From Acidobacteriota bacterium (GTDB lineage Bacteria; Acidobacteriota; Terriglobia; Terriglobales; Acidobacteriaceae), in contig JAKAJO010000065.1 of the NCBI GenBank assembly GCA_021813745.1, forward strand, positions 1 to 64,000: a stretch of DNA of 64,000 nucleotides, read 5' to 3'. Of this stretch, positions 28,134 through 35,481 are shown piece after piece (within the stretch, counting starts at the first letter, position 1; each line of letters begins with the position of its first letter). The notes beneath the pieces were generated by a model that worked only from the letters and a program-made list of their open reading frames with translations, ran no database searches and was not told the origin of the DNA. Made by a program: the position numbers and the translations under genes.

Positions 28134-28165
28134 ATCGATTCAACGAGGCAATATCGATTCAACGA
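28134..28165. repeat. Direct repeat upstream of the Fur/PerR box
   Basis: ATCGATTCAACGA occurs at 28134-28146 and 28153-28165, 19 bp from start to start. The second copy runs into the Fur-type dyad, so the pair may be a second regulator site or simple duplication. Confidence 0.55.
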
Positions 28166-28181
28166 CGATAATAATTATCGT
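28165..28181. promoter_or_regulatory. Fur/PerR box upstream of perR
   Basis: ACGATAAT-A-ATTATCGT is a perfect 8-1-8 dyad containing GATAATnATTATC, the recognised core for Fur-superfamily repressors. It ends 10 bp before the ATG of the regulator, so autoregulation is expected. Confidence 0.85.
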
Positions 28182-28191
28182 TCGAGAATCG

Positions 28192-28629
28192 ATGACCTCA
28201 ACAGTTCAATTCGAGCACTTCGATGCACTCTGTAAAGAAGCAGGCATCACGCCGACTCATCAACGCCTGGTGATCTGGCAGACGCTCACGGAGATGCACG
28301 ATCATCCGAGCCCCGAGGACGTATACAGGCGCGTCAAGTCGGAGCTTCCAACCGTTTCGCTTGCTACGGTTTACAAGAACATTCATCTGTTTGTCGATAC
28401 TGGTTTGTTCCGCGAAGTGAGCATGTTCCACGGCACGTTGCGCATCGAAACCAACTCCGAGCCACACCACCATCTGGTTTGCCGGAAATGCAAAGCGATT
28501 CTCGATCTCGATGCGGATGATTTAAGTGGCTTCCCCCTCCCCCAGCATTTACCCGAGGGTTTCGTTGCCGAGCAGTTGTCGATCGACGTGCTCGGATTAT
28601 GTGCGACTTGCCGGCAGGGCAAGCCTTAG
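28192..28629 (+). CDS. perR: Fur-family peroxide regulator, PerR-like
   Basis: 145 residues. Winged helix with SLATVYKNIHLF recognition helix (about 56-67). The regulatory metal site is present: H38, E86, H92, H94 and D105, counted against PerR H37, D85, H91, H93, D104. Aspartate at the D104 position is the residue associated with peroxide sensing, whereas E86 replaces an aspartate. Structural zinc cysteines are C97/C100 and C137/C140 (LCATC). Peroxiredoxin and a cytochrome c peroxidase follow, which supports PerR over an iron-uptake Fur. Peroxide oxidation of the iron-bound form should release DNA. Confidence 0.85.
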   Translation: MTSTVQFEHFDALCKEAGITPTHQRLVIWQTLTEMHDHPSPEDVYRRVKSELPTVSLATVYKNIHLFVDTGLFREVSMFHGTLRIETNSEPHHHLVCRKCKAILDLDADDLSGFPLPQHLPEGFVAEQLSIDVLGLCATCRQGKP

Positions 28630-28657
28630 TTGTCCTCATTCAAAAAGGAGTCATACA

Positions 28658-29194
28658 TTGCTGACAATTGGTGAGAAATTTCCCTCCTTCTCTGTAACTG
28701 CAACTGTGGATCTCGCTCACGGGAAAGAATTCAAAGACATCACCGACGAGAGCTATCCCGGTAAATGGAAACTGTACTTTTTCTGGCCTAAGGACTTCAC
28801 ATTTGTCTGTCCGACGGAGATTGCCGGTTTTGCAGCTTTGAATACGGAATTCGATCAGCGCGACTGCCAAATTCTTGGCTGCAGTATCGACTCCGAGTAT
28901 GTCCACCTTGCCTGGCGCAGCCAGCATCCGGATCTGAGAGAACTGCCTTTCCCGATGCTGTCCGACCTGAAGCGCAATTTGTGCGAACAACTGGGCATTC
29001 TTGATCTGAATGGCGGCGTAGCACAACGGGCCACGTTCCTTGTCGATCCGGAAGACGTAATCCGTTTCGTCTACGTCACCGATGGTTCGGTTGGTCGCAG
29101 TCCGCAGGAAGTGCTGCGCGTGCTTGATGCACTGCAGACCGACGAGCTATGCCCTTGCAACTGGAAAAAGGGCGAGGTGACGCTCCAGGTCTAA
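28658..29194 (+). CDS. ahpC: Peroxiredoxin, AhpC/Prx1 group
   Basis: 178 residues from a TTG at 28658, placed 7 bases after AAAGGAG; an open frame upstream overlaps perR and is not part of the protein. Peroxidatic C51 lies in DFTFVCPTEI, and the resolving region is ELCPCNWKKGE near the C-terminus. The length and the AhpC-TSA fold are complete. It reduces hydrogen peroxide and organic peroxides; no AhpF or AhpD is adjacent. It is 28 bp after perR and probably in the same transcript. Confidence 0.9.
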   Translation: MLTIGEKFPSFSVTATVDLAHGKEFKDITDESYPGKWKLYFFWPKDFTFVCPTEIAGFAALNTEFDQRDCQILGCSIDSEYVHLAWRSQHPDLRELPFPMLSDLKRNLCEQLGILDLNGGVAQRATFLVDPEDVIRFVYVTDGSVGRSPQEVLRVLDALQTDELCPCNWKKGEVTLQV

Positions 29195-29470
29195 CCGCTT
29201 ATCAGCTCGGGGCTAGTAGTGCGGACGCGCTTCAGTGTGCGTGCCCGCACTCGAACTCACGGATAGATCTCAGTCTGTCGAGTACGGGGTGTCTTCTCTT
29301 TTACCCTGTGAAGCACACTCTCTGTCGCCGATGGATGTCTGCAAGTTGGGTGTGCCGAATTTCCTCTTCCACGTCTAGGCGTTTGCGCGCAGGGGAGAAA
29401 TGTAATGCAGGTTTGCAGAACAGCTTGCTCTTTGGGCGAGACCGGAGAGCCTCGCTCAGGGCCGCAGTCT

Positions 29471-30565
29471 ATGGCAAAGTGGTGTCTACTTGCGATCCTT
29501 TTAGCAGGATCGTCCATTGTCCTGTCCGGATGTGGACATGCTTCGCTCGATCCGCGCCCGGACGCGGATATCGCGCCGCAACACCTGTTTATGTTCAAGG
29601 CAATGCACGCTGCCGCGCCAGTGTCCGGTCAGGAGCAGTTGCGGATTGATCTCGGGCGGCGCCTTTACTACGATGTGCATCTTTCCGAAAACGGCTCCGT
29701 TTCCTGTAATAGTTGTCACCAGTTGGATCAATACGGCGTCGACCCCGGCAAAGCCGTTTCCATCGGACACGACAAACGTCCTGGCGGACGAAATTCGCCG
29801 ACGGTTTACAACGCCGGTTTGCAGTTTGTGCAGTTCTGGGATGGCAGAGCGGCCACTCTGGCGGAGCAGGCAGCGGGTCCCATGCTGAACCCCGTTGAAA
29901 TGGGCATGTCCGGCCAGGCGGCTGTGCTGACCTACATCCACTCGCGCCCCGAATACCTGCGCCAATTTCACGAGGCATATCCAGGATCGGCTGATCCTGC
30001 TACGTTCGACCATGTCACCGATGCGATTGCGGCATTCGAGGCGGGTCTGCAGACTCCGGGGCGCTGGGACAAATATCTTGAGGGAGATGCAGGGGGCCTC
30101 ACGGAAGCTGAAAAACAGGGACTGCGCGTCTTCCTGCGTACTGGCTGCGCGGCATGCCATGCGGGCGTGGATATGGGAGGCAACTCGTATGAGCAGTTAG
30201 GGGCTGCACACAATTGGCCTGACAAGTCAGACCAGGGACGCGGCGGCGTAACCCACCGTCCAAACGATGCCATGTATTTCAAGGTTCCAACGCTTCGGAA
30301 CGTAGAAAAAACCGGGCCGTGGTTCCATAACGGACAGGTGAAGACGCTCGACGACGCGGTACGGCAGATGGCGCGGTACGAGGCCGGACAGCGTCTCAGT
30401 GATGCCGATGTGCAATCGATCGTCACTTTCCTGCATGCTCTCACCGGGACAATTCCGCAGCAGTATATTCAGATGCCTCCAGCGAGTAGCACTGCGGCAA
30501 ATCATTCGGGCCCCTCGAGAGGAATCCGCCCTATCCATACTTCCCCTGCTCAGGAGGGCCAATAG
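29471..30565 (+). CDS. Di-haem cytochrome c peroxidase / MauG-like lipoprotein
   Basis: 364 residues from the ATG at 29471, where the lipoprotein signal begins (LLAILLAG, lipobox VLSGC); an ATG at 29405 would add 22 non-signal residues. Two haem c sites, CNSCH and CAACH, sit in the two halves of a bacterial cytochrome c peroxidase fold, with FDRKPG-like KRPGGRNSPTVYN between them. It reduces hydrogen peroxide in the periplasm with electrons from small cytochromes. The context (PerR, peroxiredoxin) fits this role. The following haem protein starts 2 bp after its stop. Confidence 0.9.
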   Translation: MAKWCLLAILLAGSSIVLSGCGHASLDPRPDADIAPQHLFMFKAMHAAAPVSGQEQLRIDLGRRLYYDVHLSENGSVSCNSCHQLDQYGVDPGKAVSIGHDKRPGGRNSPTVYNAGLQFVQFWDGRAATLAEQAAGPMLNPVEMGMSGQAAVLTYIHSRPEYLRQFHEAYPGSADPATFDHVTDAIAAFEAGLQTPGRWDKYLEGDAGGLTEAEKQGLRVFLRTGCAACHAGVDMGGNSYEQLGAAHNWPDKSDQGRGGVTHRPNDAMYFKVPTLRNVEKTGPWFHNGQVKTLDDAVRQMARYEAGQRLSDADVQSIVTFLHALTGTIPQQYIQMPPASSTAANHSGPSRGIRPIHTSPAQEGQ

Positions 30566-30567
30566 CC

Positions 30568-31050
30568 ATGCGCCGAGTTCTCTGGTTTTCTGGAATCACT
30601 GTCGTTCTTATCTTCTTGCTTGCCCAATTGCACCGGCCGGATTACGACCGAACGCCGGTCCAGGCCGCAGCTACGTTCGACGCGCGGATGCATCCTGATG
30701 TGCATATACGGAACATGCTTCACAAGTCTTGCTATAACTGCCACTCCGCCGAGGGTGAGAACCCGTGGTACGCGCATGTTTGGCCGACGTCGCAATTCTT
30801 GGAGGATGATGTGCGGAGAGGCCGCGCGCGGCTCGACTTCTCGAATTGGAGCGACCTCAGCCCGGAGATGTCCGCAATCCGTTTGCGCGACGCCTGCCGC
30901 ATGATGCAGGAGTCCAGGATGCCGCTCTGGTACTACCGCCCGATGCATCCGGGATCTACACCAAAGCAAGAGGATGTCGCTACTTTTTGTGCATGGGCAC
31001 AATCTCAATCCTTCAATCCAAATGCGCCTCAGCTACAGGCTCTTCGCTAG
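30568..31050 (+). CDS. Haem-binding (Haem_bd domain) membrane-anchored cytochrome
   Basis: 160 residues. An N-terminal membrane anchor (LWFSGITVVLIFLLAQL) precedes a single haem c site CYNCH in HKSCYNCHSAEGENPWYA, and the family-typical FSNWSDLSPE and MPLWYYRPMHPGS segments. This is the Haem_bd family, common beside cytochrome c peroxidases. It starts 2 bp after the peroxidase stop, so the two are co-translated; it may be the electron donor. Confidence 0.85.
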   Translation: MRRVLWFSGITVVLIFLLAQLHRPDYDRTPVQAAATFDARMHPDVHIRNMLHKSCYNCHSAEGENPWYAHVWPTSQFLEDDVRRGRARLDFSNWSDLSPEMSAIRLRDACRMMQESRMPLWYYRPMHPGSTPKQEDVATFCAWAQSQSFNPNAPQLQALR

Positions 31051-31082
31051 TGCTCGAGCGGGGATGGCTCATTGCGCTTAGC

Positions 31083-31107
31083 TCGCTGAAGGAGACCGTC
31101 TCAGCGA
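31083..31107 (+). terminator. Possible terminator after the peroxidase operon
   Basis: TCGCTGA and TCAGCGA pair in a 7-bp stem with an 11-base loop, 32 bp after the stop. There is no T-tract, so termination is uncertain. Confidence 0.35.
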
Positions 31108-31125
31108 AAGCCGGTGATCAACCAA

Positions 31126-31210
31126 GGGTGATACCAGTGATACCTATTCTATCTGGGATAGAATAAGTGCCACAGCACTGATTCCATTGACGTCAGGGAA
31201 TTGCATGGAA
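31126..31210 (+). repeat. Dispersed repeat with conserved hairpin, copy 1
   Basis: It begins GGGTGATACCAGTGATACC, contains a 9-bp hairpin (TATTCTATC/GATAGAATA) and ends GCATGGAA. The copy at 56149-56229 shares the flanks and spacing but has a different stem sequence. It lies in the 328-bp region between two convergent genes. Nothing else in that region looks like a gene. Confidence 0.6.
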
Positions 31211-31378
31211 GCCACCGGTAATCCGCGGGGGGATCTGCGGCGGCATTACTTTCTGTAGTCAATGAGCGGCTCGGCGAGGGCAATGCACTATCGACGGGGG
31301 ATGACGGAAGAAGTAAAAAAGCGAGGAGCAGGCGCTACTCCAATTCCGTCGAACTTGGCGATAGCATTGGACCACGGC

Positions 31379-32071
31379 TCAACGTACGCGGAAACACAAA
31401 AAATCGCTGCCGAGATTCTGAGGAACTATAGGGTATTCAGAAACAGAGGGCAAACGGCCAGAGAGCATGCCTCGGGGGCTAAACTGCTGGACCACAAAGT
31501 TCTCTATGCCAAGGTAGAGCAACTGATCCCTGAGCTCAAGCAGGTCGGTTGGACTGAGCAAGAAAGGATGCACAGTGGTCCGGATTTCGTGAGGAATGCC
31601 ACTGACGAGCAGACTCCTCAGGCTCTCCAGAGCGTTGTCGCCGCTTCCTTCGATTCCTGTAATGCGCGGATAAATCGCAAAAGGTGCTTTAACGTCGAAA
31701 CCAACCCAGTCGAGCAGGGGCAATAAACTTGCGAGACGCTCGGGCACTATACCAGCTGTGTGTAGGCCGATACGGAAACCAAGTTTACGAACCTCAGTGA
31801 CTGCATCGAGCAATGCGGACTGCAATGTCGGCTCGCCGCCAGAAAAAACAACTCCATCCAATAAGCTGCGGCGACTCTGCAGAAATTCGACAATCGAGCG
31901 CCAGGAGATGAGGTCTTCGGCCTGCAGCGAACGCAGCCCAGGGTTGTGGCAATAAGGGCAATCCCAGGCGCAGCCCTGGCAAAAGATGGTGGCGACGAGT
32001 TGGCCCGGCCAGTCACAAGTGGAAAGGCGCGCGAGCCCGCCAATCCGCAATTCAGTTGCTTTTCGGTTCAA
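31379..32071 (-). CDS. nrdG: Anaerobic ribonucleoside-triphosphate reductase activating protein
   Basis: 230 residues. Radical-SAM enzyme with the CxxxCxxC cluster motif in CAWDCPYCHN (about residues 33-42) and GGEPTLQ for SAM binding. It generates the glycyl radical of the class III reductase. The apparent start is a TTG at 32071 after GGAAG; it overlaps the small glycyl-radical gene by 20 bp, so translation is probably coupled. Last gene of the anaerobic RNR group. Confidence 0.9.
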   Translation of the reverse strand: MNRKATELRIGGLARLSTCDWPGQLVATIFCQGCAWDCPYCHNPGLRSLQAEDLISWRSIVEFLQSRRSLLDGVVFSGGEPTLQSALLDAVTEVRKLGFRIGLHTAGIVPERLASLLPLLDWVGFDVKAPFAIYPRITGIEGSGDNALESLRSLLVSGIPHEIRTTVHPFLLSPTDLLELRDQLLYLGIENFVVQQFSPRGMLSGRLPSVSEYPIVPQNLGSDFLCFRVR

Positions 32072-32225
32072 GGAAGCACTTCCGTTCGTGATATTCGCCC
32101 TGCTTGCCGCGGTTGAACGAAGAGACGGGGCGGAAGTAGCCCATGACGCGGGTCCAGACCTCGCAGGGCTGGCGCTCTTCGTCGCGGAGTTGAGGAATTT
32201 CCTGTTCGTTCATCATGGTTGCCAT
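32052..32225 (-). CDS. Separate glycyl-radical polypeptide of class III ribonucleotide reductase
   Basis: 57 residues, from the ATG at 32225 preceded by AAAGGAG. The core EVWTRVMGYFRPVSSFN and KQGEYHERK corresponds to the C-terminal glycyl-radical loop of one-piece NrdD enzymes, with the radical glycine in RVMGY (residue 29). NrdD next to it (32253-34271) ends after a zinc ribbon and lacks this loop. The gap between the genes is 27 bp with its own ribosome binding site, so this is not a simple frameshift. Inferred role: docks on NrdD to supply the radical. Confidence 0.8.
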   Translation of the reverse strand: MATMMNEQEIPQLRDEERQPCEVWTRVMGYFRPVSSFNRGKQGEYHERKCFLEPKSN

Positions 32226-32252
32226 GGAAGCTCCTTTTTCGGGTTGTGGCGG

Positions 32253-34271
32253 TTAAGCGTGGGCGGCTTGTTGTTTGCTGGCGATCAGATCAGCGTCGCA
32301 CTTGGGGCAAAAAACATGCTCACCGGAGAGATAGCCGTGTTTGGGGCAGATTGAAAACGTCGGTGTGATGGTGATGTAGGGCAGACGGAAATTCTCAAGC
32401 GCGCGGCGAACGAGTTTTTTGCATGCACCGGTAGTGGAGATGCGCTCACCCATGTACAAATGAAGTACCGTTCCTCCGGTGTACTTCTGCTGCAGCGCCT
32501 GCTGCAGCTCAAGCGCCTCAAATGGATCGTCGGTATAGCCGACGGGAAGTTGGCTGGAATTGGTGTAGTAAGGTTCGTCCGGCGTGCCGGCCTGCAAAAT
32601 GTCAGGGAAGCGCTTGCGATCTTCTCGGGCAAAACGATAGGTGGTGCCTTCGGCGGGCGTTGCCTCCAGGTTGTACATGTGGCCGGTTTCTTCCTGGAAC
32701 TTCACGATGTGTGCGCGCACATGATCGAGAAAGCGAAGAGCAAGAGCGCGGCCTGCGCCGGTAGTGATGTCGTCGTGGTCCGAGGAGAAGTTTCGGATCA
32801 TTTCGTTGAGGCCGTTCACTCCGATGGTCGAAAAGAAATTGCGCAGTGTGCCGAGATAGCGCTTGGTGTATGGAAACAACCCGTTGTCCATGTGGCGCTG
32901 AATTTCCTTGCGCTTGATTTCAAGACTGGTGCGCGCGATTTCGAGCAGTTCGTCCAAATGCTGAAACAGAGCAGCTTCGTCGTCGTGATGCAGGTAGCCG
33001 AGACGCGCGCAGTTAAGCGTGACCACACCAACGGAACCGGTCTGCTCGGCAGAGCCAAACAGCCCATTGCCGCGCTTGAGCAACTCCGTCAGGTCAAGCT
33101 GCAGCCGGCAGCACATGGAACGCACCATGTTCGGCTTCAGCTCGGAGTTCACAAAGTTCTGAAAGTAGGGCAGACCGTACTTGGCAGTCATTTCGAAGAG
33201 AAGATCGGTGTTGGCGCTTTGCCACGGAAAGTCTGGAGTGATGTTGTAGGTCGGAATCGGAAAAGTGAAGACGCGTCCCTTTGCGTCGCCTGCGGTCATC
33301 ACTTCGATGTAGGCACGGTTGATCATGTCCATCTCCGGCTGAAGGTCGCCGTAGGTGAAGGGCATTTCTTCGCCCGCGATCACAGGTACCTGCTCGCGCA
33401 AGTCTTCCGGGCAGGTCCAATCAAAGGTGAGATTCGTGAATGGCGTCTGTGTGCCCCAGCGTGATGGAACGTTGAGGTTGTAGATCAGCTCCTGGATGCC
33501 TTGGCGGACTTCTTCATAGCTGAGGTTATCCTTGCGGATAAATGGAGCCATGTAGGTGTCGAAGGAGCTGAAGGCCTGCGCTCCGGCCCACTCGTTCTGC
33601 AATGTCCCCAGGAAGTTCACGATCTGGCCGACGGCGCTGGAAAGGTGCTTCGGTGGGCCAGCTTCGACCTTGCCTGGAACGCCATTGAGACCCTCCATCA
33701 AGAGAGTACGAAGCGACCAGCCGGCGCAATAGCCTGCCAGCATGTCCAGGTCATGGATATGAATATCACCCTCGCGATGGGCACGGCCGATTTCGGGTGT
33801 GTAGACGTGCGAAAGCCAATAGTTCGCAACCACCTTGCCGCTCACATTCAAAATCAACCCGCCGAGCGAATACCCTTGGTTGGCATTAGCATTTACGCGC
33901 CAGTCGGCACGGTCGAGGTATTCATTCATGGAGGAAGCTACATCGACGAGTGTGCGCTGGTCGCGGCGAAGGCGGGAACGCTGTTCGCGATAGACGATGT
34001 AGGCGCGAGCGGTAGTGAAATGATTTGCCGAGATCAGTACCTGTTCGACGACATCTTGAATCTGCTCGATATGCGGCGCACGGTCGTGAAAGCGGTGCGC
34101 GATCACCTTGAGGGCCTGGATGGTGAGGAGCTGAGCTTCTTCAGCATCGAAGGCTCCCGAAGCCTTTCCGGCGCGTTCAATCGCCGAATGGATCTTTTCT
34201 GAGGCGAATGGCGCTTTGTCGCCGCTGCGCTTGATGACGGATGAAGGTAGTTGAATGGTTTTGCCTAACAT
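32253..34271 (-). CDS. nrdD: Class III anaerobic ribonucleoside-triphosphate reductase, large subunit
   Basis: 672 residues. ATP cone at residues about 8-100 (VIKRSGDKAPFASEKIHSAI), then the ten-stranded barrel. SMCCRLQLDL holds the active-site cysteine, and a C-terminal zinc ribbon is visible (CPKHGY, CPKCDADL). The protein stops 20 residues after the ribbon without the glycyl-radical loop, which is on the next small gene. It belongs to the NrdD/NrdG3 branch seen in Bdellovibrio-like and Pseudomonas-like sequences. It reduces nucleotides in anoxic conditions. The ATG at 34271 lies 48 bp after nrdB. Confidence 0.92.
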   Translation of the reverse strand: MLGKTIQLPSSVIKRSGDKAPFASEKIHSAIERAGKASGAFDAEEAQLLTIQALKVIAHRFHDRAPHIEQIQDVVEQVLISANHFTTARAYIVYREQRSRLRRDQRTLVDVASSMNEYLDRADWRVNANANQGYSLGGLILNVSGKVVANYWLSHVYTPEIGRAHREGDIHIHDLDMLAGYCAGWSLRTLLMEGLNGVPGKVEAGPPKHLSSAVGQIVNFLGTLQNEWAGAQAFSSFDTYMAPFIRKDNLSYEEVRQGIQELIYNLNVPSRWGTQTPFTNLTFDWTCPEDLREQVPVIAGEEMPFTYGDLQPEMDMINRAYIEVMTAGDAKGRVFTFPIPTYNITPDFPWQSANTDLLFEMTAKYGLPYFQNFVNSELKPNMVRSMCCRLQLDLTELLKRGNGLFGSAEQTGSVGVVTLNCARLGYLHHDDEAALFQHLDELLEIARTSLEIKRKEIQRHMDNGLFPYTKRYLGTLRNFFSTIGVNGLNEMIRNFSSDHDDITTGAGRALALRFLDHVRAHIVKFQEETGHMYNLEATPAEGTTYRFAREDRKRFPDILQAGTPDEPYYTNSSQLPVGYTDDPFEALELQQALQQKYTGGTVLHLYMGERISTTGACKKLVRRALENFRLPYITITPTFSICPKHGYLSGEHVFCPKCDADLIASKQQAAHA

Positions 34272-34319
34272 CGAACGTTCTCTTTCCGGGGAAGCGGTAA
34301 AAAGTGCTTAAACAACGAA

Positions 34320-35450
34320 CTAATCCCAGCTCAGCGAGCCGCCGTTCTGGTACTCGATAACGCGTGTCTCAAAGAAGTTCTTCTCCTTCTTGAGATCCAT
34401 CGCTTCGGACATCCACGGAAATGGGTTCTCGGCAGCCGCGAAGACTGGCTCCAGTCCGAGTTGAGCGCATCGGCGATTCGCAATGAAGTGCATGTACTGC
34501 TCGCACAGGCCGGCGCTCAGACCAAGAAAACCGTTCGGCATCGTATCGCGGCCGTAGGCGGCTTCAAGCTCCGCCGCCGATTGCAGCATTCCGCGAACCT
34601 CCTGCTGGAACTCTTCGCTCCAGAGATGGGGACTCTCGATCTTGATCTGATTGATCACATCGATGCCGAAGTTCAGATGGATCGACTCGTCGCGCAGGAT
34701 GTATTGATACTGTTCGGCAATACCCACCATCTTGTTGCGCCGTCCGAGCGATAGAATTTGCGCAAAGCCGGTGTAGAACCACATCCCTTCGAAGACCACG
34801 TAGAATGCGACCAAATCGCGCAGGAATGCTTGGTCAGCCGCGCGGGTTCCGGTGGCAAATGAAGGATCGCTGAGATTCTGCGTGTATTCGAGCGCCCACG
34901 CAGCTTTCTCAGTGATTGAAGGAACCTCGCGATACATGTTGAAGAGCTCGCCTTCGTCAAGGCCAAGGCTTTCAACGATGTATTGGAAAGTGTGGGTGTG
35001 CACGGCCTCTTCAAATGCCTGGCGCAGCAGATACTGGCGACATTCCGGGTTAGTCAGATGCCGGTAGATTGCCAGCACGATGTTGTTGGCGACCAGCGAC
35101 TCCGAAGCTGCAAAGAAACCGAGATTGCGCTTGATGGCGCGGCGCTCGTCAGGGGTTAGTCCTTCCGCACTTTTCCAAAGCGCGATGTCGGCCTGCATGG
35201 AAATCTCTGTCGGCATCCAGTGGTTGTTGCAGCCGGAGAGATACTTTTCCCACGCCCACCGGTATTTCAGAGGCAGGAGCTGATTTACATCGGCGCGGCA
35301 GTTGATCATCGCCTTATCGTCAACGCGGACGCGCGCCGCGCCACGCGCGATCTTGCCAAGGCCGGTGCTGTCCGAGTCCTCTTTTGCCTTTGGCGGCGTC
35401 AGCGCGAATTCCGCCGGCTTTTCTTCAATAGCTTCGGTCCAATCCAGCAT
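34320..35450 (-). CDS. nrdB: Class I ribonucleotide reductase small subunit, class Ic-like (Phe at radical site)
   Basis: 376 residues from the ATG at 35450 (AGGAG 6 bases upstream). Metal ligands: D88 region (ADIALWK), E117 (AASESLV), E148 and H151 (EEAVH), and a second E/H set near residue 240 (RDESIHLNF). At H+4, where most R2 proteins have the radical tyrosine, residue 155 is phenylalanine (HTHTF). This, and glutamate at E117, match the Chlamydia-type class Ic R2 with a Mn/Fe cofactor. It lies 31 bp downstream of nrdA. Confidence 0.93.
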   Translation of the reverse strand: MLDWTEAIEEKPAEFALTPPKAKEDSDSTGLGKIARGAARVRVDDKAMINCRADVNQLLPLKYRWAWEKYLSGCNNHWMPTEISMQADIALWKSAEGLTPDERRAIKRNLGFFAASESLVANNIVLAIYRHLTNPECRQYLLRQAFEEAVHTHTFQYIVESLGLDEGELFNMYREVPSITEKAAWALEYTQNLSDPSFATGTRAADQAFLRDLVAFYVVFEGMWFYTGFAQILSLGRRNKMVGIAEQYQYILRDESIHLNFGIDVINQIKIESPHLWSEEFQQEVRGMLQSAAELEAAYGRDTMPNGFLGLSAGLCEQYMHFIANRRCAQLGLEPVFAAAENPFPWMSEAMDLKKEKNFFETRVIEYQNGGSLSWD

Positions 35451-35481
35451 CGCTTCTCCTTTTGTGTTTTGTGCGATGCCG

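Noticed and set aside
28526-28657. Upstream extension of the peroxiredoxin
   Set aside because: Overlaps perR and lacks peroxiredoxin similarity; AAAGGAG before the TTG at 28658 marks the true start.
32460-33464. 334-residue frame antisense to nrdD
   Set aside because: Runs opposite to a clear conserved gene and has no motif; a codon-bias shadow.
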